From Coriobacteriia bacterium (GTDB taxonomy: Bacteria > Actinomycetota > Coriobacteriia > Coriobacteriales > QAMH01), in NCBI GenBank assembly GCA_900756605.1, contig CAAEKX010000061.1, positions 1 through 8,262 of the forward strand: a stretch of DNA of 8,262 bases. Direction: 5' to 3'. The notes below the pieces were generated by a model. The model was not told the DNA's origin. It ran no database searches and saw only the letters and a list, made by a program, of their open reading frames with translations. This document shows positions 5,933-8,262 of the stretch, piece by piece; position 1 is the stretch's first letter, and every line of letters begins with the position of its first letter. The translations under genes were made by a program, and so were the position numbers.

Positions 5933-7354
5933 ATGGGTGGATTCTGCGGTGTGGCGTCAAAGCGCGACTGCGTCTTGGACGTCTTCTTTGCGGTCGATTA
6001 TCATTCGCACCTCGGCACGCGAAGAGCAGGAATGATCTTCCACGACGAGGATGGTTTCCAGCGTCAGATTCACTCAATCGAAAACACCCCGTTTCGCACG
6101 CGCTTCGAGGATGACCTTGCCAAGTTCCATGGCAATTGCGGCATCGGCTGCATCAGCGACACCGATCCGCAGCCTTTGCTCGTTCGCTCGCATCTGGGTG
6201 TCTTTGCCATCACGACCATCGGCTGCATCAACAATGCCGACGACCTCGTTGACGAGTACTTCTCCAAAGGCGATAGGCAGTTCATGGCGATGAGTTCAGG
6301 CAAGGTCAACTCGACCGAGCTCGTCGCGGCGCTCATCAACCAGCGCGAGGACTTCGTTGCGGGCATCAAGTTCGCCCAGGAGGTTGTGGACGGTTCGCTC
6401 ACCCTCCTTATCATGACCGATGACGAACATATCATCGCCGCGCGTGACAAGATGGGGCGTCTGCCCATCCTCATCGGCAAAAACGCCGATGGCTACTGCG
6501 CCTCGTTCGAGTCATTTGCCTATGAGAAGCTTGGCTATATCACCGATTACGAACTCGGCCCCGGAGAGATCGTCGACATAAGCTGCGAGGGCTATCGAAC
6601 GCTTGCGGAGCCAGGCGACAAGATGAAGATCTGCGCCTTCCTGTGGATTTACTACGGGTATCCCAATTCCAAGTACGAGGGCGAGAATGTCGAGGTCGTG
6701 CGCAACCGCAATGGCGCCATCATGGCACGCGACGAGAAGGCGCGCGGCATCTTGCCCGACGTCGATTCCGTTGGTGGCGTGCCTGATTCCGGTGTCGCGC
6801 ATGGTATCGGCTACTCCAACGAATCGGGCTTGCCCTATGCGCGCCCCTTCATCAAGTACACGCCCACCTGGCCGCGATCCTTCATGCCGCAGGACCAGTC
6901 CATCCGCAACCGTGTCGCCAAGATGAAGCTCGTTCCCGTTCCGGAGCTCATCGAGGGTAAGAAGCTGCTCTTCGTCGATGACTCCATCGTGCGTGGCACG
7001 CAATTGCGCGAAACGGTGAGCTTTCTGTATGACGCTGGCGCAGCCGAAGTACACATGCGCAGCGCCTGCCCGCCCATCATGTACGGGTGCAAGTACCTTA
7101 CCTTCTCACGTAACAAGGATGATATGGACCTGCTCGCGCGACGTGTCGTTCAGCAGCTCGAGGGTGACGAGGGCCAGGAGCATCTCGACGAGTACGCCGA
7201 TGCCACGACCGAGCGCGGCGCCTGCATGCTCAAGACCATCTGCGAGGAGATGGGCTTCGATTCGCTGAGTTACCAGTCATTGCCGGGCATGCTCGAGGCC
7301 ATCGGCATCGACCCGTCCACGGTCTGCACCTATTGCTGGGACGGCAGGGAGTAG
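5933..7354 (+). CDS. purF: Amidophosphoribosyltransferase (PurF)-like protein with an atypical glutaminase domain
   Basis: A 473-residue protein with the layout of glutamine PRPP amidotransferase, the first enzyme of purine synthesis. The N-terminal Ntn domain starts MGGFCGVAS, with Cys5 as probable nucleophile after removal of a short propeptide. The C-terminal phosphoribosyltransferase domain carries PDSGVAHGIGYSNESGLPY and the PRPP motif VDDSIVRGT (348-356). Cys234, Cys379, Cys465 and Cys468 fit the 4Fe-4S ligands of the Bacillus subtilis type. The glutaminase pocket is altered. By eye, the RYST-type stretch (Arg73) is GCISDTD (72-78), the HNG oxyanion loop is TIGCINN (95-101) with Ile in place of Asn, and the glutamine-binding Asp near 127 is Ser127. 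The enzyme may therefore be a paralogue that uses ammonia or another donor, or does something else. Whether it is the only PurF of this organism cannot be seen here. Confidence 0.85.
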   Translation: MGGFCGVASKRDCVLDVFFAVDYHSHLGTRRAGMIFHDEDGFQRQIHSIENTPFRTRFEDDLAKFHGNCGIGCISDTDPQPLLVRSHLGVFAITTIGCINNADDLVDEYFSKGDRQFMAMSSGKVNSTELVAALINQREDFVAGIKFAQEVVDGSLTLLIMTDDEHIIAARDKMGRLPILIGKNADGYCASFESFAYEKLGYITDYELGPGEIVDISCEGYRTLAEPGDKMKICAFLWIYYGYPNSKYEGENVEVVRNRNGAIMARDEKARGILPDVDSVGGVPDSGVAHGIGYSNESGLPYARPFIKYTPTWPRSFMPQDQSIRNRVAKMKLVPVPELIEGKKLLFVDDSIVRGTQLRETVSFLYDAGAAEVHMRSACPPIMYGCKYLTFSRNKDDMDLLARRVVQQLEGDEGQEHLDEYADATTERGACMLKTICEEMGFDSLSYQSLPGMLEAIGIDPSTVCTYCWDGRE

Positions 7355-7357
7355 GGG

Positions 7358-7882
7358 CTAGTCTTCGTCCCAGAAGGCGGCATCGACCTCTTCTTCGAGA
7401 CGTAGCTGACGCTCGCGCTCGGCCGCTTCTTCCTCGATGCGATGCAGGACGCGCATCGTGTCGTCGTCATAGCGTCCGTTCTCGAACAGGTAGTCGTAGA
7501 GGGCTTGGGCGTTGTTCGCGTAGCCGTAGAACTTCACCCGCTTACCGTCCAAATCGAAGACGAAGTAGGCGTTGCGACCCGGATGAAACGAGACGCTGAC
7601 CTGATCCCATGCATAGCTTTGCCTCTTGGCCATCCAGCTGGTGTAGACGACGCCTTCGTCAGACACGGTGATCTTCTTGTTAAGGAAGCAGCATATGTAG
7701 TAGAACCCCAACACGATGGCGGCGATACCGCAGATGCAGGCAAATAGCATCCCGAAATTGACCGAATCGTTATTGAGGACGGAATAGAGCATGATGGCGT
7801 CGCCACCGAATATGAAGAGCAATCCGAAGACCGCATTCATGCGAACGCGTTCGGTGCAGGTGACGGATGGGGGCACGTTCAT
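7358..7882 (-). CDS. Small membrane protein of unknown function with a PH-like cytoplasmic domain
   Basis: 174 residues, not assigned to a named family. Two hydrophobic helices (about residues 15-36 and 43-67, the second ending with a Cys-Cys pair) are followed by a soluble part. Residues 70-133 read as alternating beta-strands beginning ITVSDEGVVYTSW, then YAWDQVSVSF and AYFVFDLDGKRVKFYGY, the pattern seen in bacterial PH-like domains after two membrane helices. The tail (about 143-174) is a charged helix rich in Glu and Arg, possibly a coiled coil, ending in acidic residues. The ATG directly follows the TAG of the upstream ThrH-like gene with no spacer, and GAGAGG lies 8 bases before it inside that gene, so the two are probably coupled. 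It ends 3 bases from the convergent PurF-like gene, with no terminator between. Confidence 0.75.
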   Translation of the reverse strand: MNVPPSVTCTERVRMNAVFGLLFIFGGDAIMLYSVLNNDSVNFGMLFACICGIAAIVLGFYYICCFLNKKITVSDEGVVYTSWMAKRQSYAWDQVSVSFHPGRNAYFVFDLDGKRVKFYGYANNAQALYDYLFENGRYDDDTMRVLHRIEEEAAERERQLRLEEEVDAAFWDED

Positions 7883-8262
7883 CTAGAGCGCCTCTCGTAT
7901 TGCCGCAAGCAGCTCGTCATAGGTCTCGAGTGCGGGGATATCGGGATATGCCGCCTTAAGCTCATCTGTGGTCCTGAAGAGGAAACCCGCCTTGGCATCC
8001 TCGATCATGCAGATGTCATTGTGGCTGTCACCAGCGCAAATCGTCTCGTAGCCCATCTCGTTGATGAGGCGCGTGACCTGGACCTTCTTCTCTGCCTTGC
8101 GCATTCTCCAACCCGTGATGCGTCCATTCTCGTCGACGACGAGCTCATTGCAGAGGATGGTCGGCCAGCCAAGCTTCTTCATGAGCGGAGCGGCGAACTG
8201 CGAGAAGGTGTCACTCACGATCATAACCTGCGTGAGCGAGCGCAGCTCGTCGAGAAACGCAC
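7883..8262 (-). CDS. thrH: ThrH-like HAD phosphatase (phosphoserine phosphatase/homoserine phosphotransferase), N-terminus outside window
   Basis: C-terminal 126 residues of a haloacid dehalogenase superfamily protein. The frame stays open to the right edge, beyond the ATG at 8224, so that ATG is internal. The sequence closely follows ThrH of Pseudomonas aeruginosa as I remember it: VMIVSDTFSQFAAPLMKKLG (HAD motif II, Ser/Thr in VSDT), then GWPTILCNELVVDENGRITG, and AGDSHNDICMIEDAKAGFLF (motif IV, GDSxND), followed by the PDIPALETYDEL ending. ThrH moves phosphate from phosphoserine, with homoserine as an acceptor, linking serine and threonine synthesis. The nucleophile motif DxD lies outside the window and cannot be checked. 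The family is firm; the ThrH subfamily is likely, and plain SerB-like activity is the alternative. Its TAG is followed immediately by the ATG of the membrane protein gene. Confidence 0.85.
   Translation of the reverse strand, partial: AFLDELRSLTQVMIVSDTFSQFAAPLMKKLGWPTILCNELVVDENGRITGWRMRKAEKKVQVTRLINEMGYETICAGDSHNDICMIEDAKAGFLFRTTDELKAAYPDIPALETYDELLAAIREAL

Noticed and set aside
8222..8224. ATG at 8224 as the start of the ThrH-like gene
   Set aside because: It falls inside the conserved HAD motif II strand, and the frame is open to the window edge with ThrH-like sequence upstream.

Overview
The window reads as ordinary chromosome from a moderately GC-rich anaerobic actinobacterium. The best guess is class Coriobacteriia (the Eggerthella, Slackia, Collinsella and Olsenella group). 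That guess rests on GC- and C-ending codons, strong purine-rich ribosome binding sites, and gene content (XdhC-like, NifX-like, MBOAT plus SGNH, ThrH-like). It is inference, and no marker gene in the window proves it. No tRNA, rRNA, CRISPR array, insertion sequence or phage gene was seen.

Layout: seven genes lie on the plus strand and two on the minus strand at the right end. (1) 2-976 is the 3' part of a secreted polysaccharide deacetylase (NodB/CE4). Its reading frame is open to the left edge, so its start lies outside. (2) 1081-1452 is a small NifX/NifB-type metallocluster-binding protein. (3) 1486-1677 is an unrecognised 63-residue protein, in the same frame as gene 2 and preceded by a run of eight G. 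(4) 1740-2732 is an XdhC-family protein with a clear C-terminal Rossmann domain but an unusual N-terminal half. (5) 2733-2934 is a 202-base gap with a long-range 8-bp pairing and several internal hairpins, a candidate structured 5' leader. (6) 2935-4518 (TTG start) and 4505-5866 overlap by 14 bases. They encode a membrane-bound O-acyltransferase and a membrane-anchored SGNH-type protein, a two-gene system for O-acylating an extracellular polymer. (7) 5933-7354 is a PurF-type amidotransferase-like protein. It keeps the phosphoribosyltransferase domain, the probable 4Fe-4S cysteines and the catalytic Cys, but appears to have lost the residues that bind glutamine. (8) 7358-7882 (minus) is a small two-helix membrane protein, and 7883-8262 (minus) is the C-terminal part of a ThrH-like HAD phosphatase. 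These two abut stop-to-start and converge on the PurF-like gene with a 3-base gap.

How the genes fit together: the deacetylase and the MBOAT/SGNH pair both act at the cell surface on glycan or polymer substrates. The NifX-like and XdhC-like genes both suggest handling of a metal or molybdenum cofactor, although no molybdoenzyme is in view. The PurF-like and ThrH-like proteins are metabolic.

The items most worth a second look are the PurF-like protein with its altered glutamine pocket, the unassigned structured region at 2733-2934, and the inverted repeat in front of the PurF-like gene. No canonical GC-hairpin plus U-run terminator was found in any gap.
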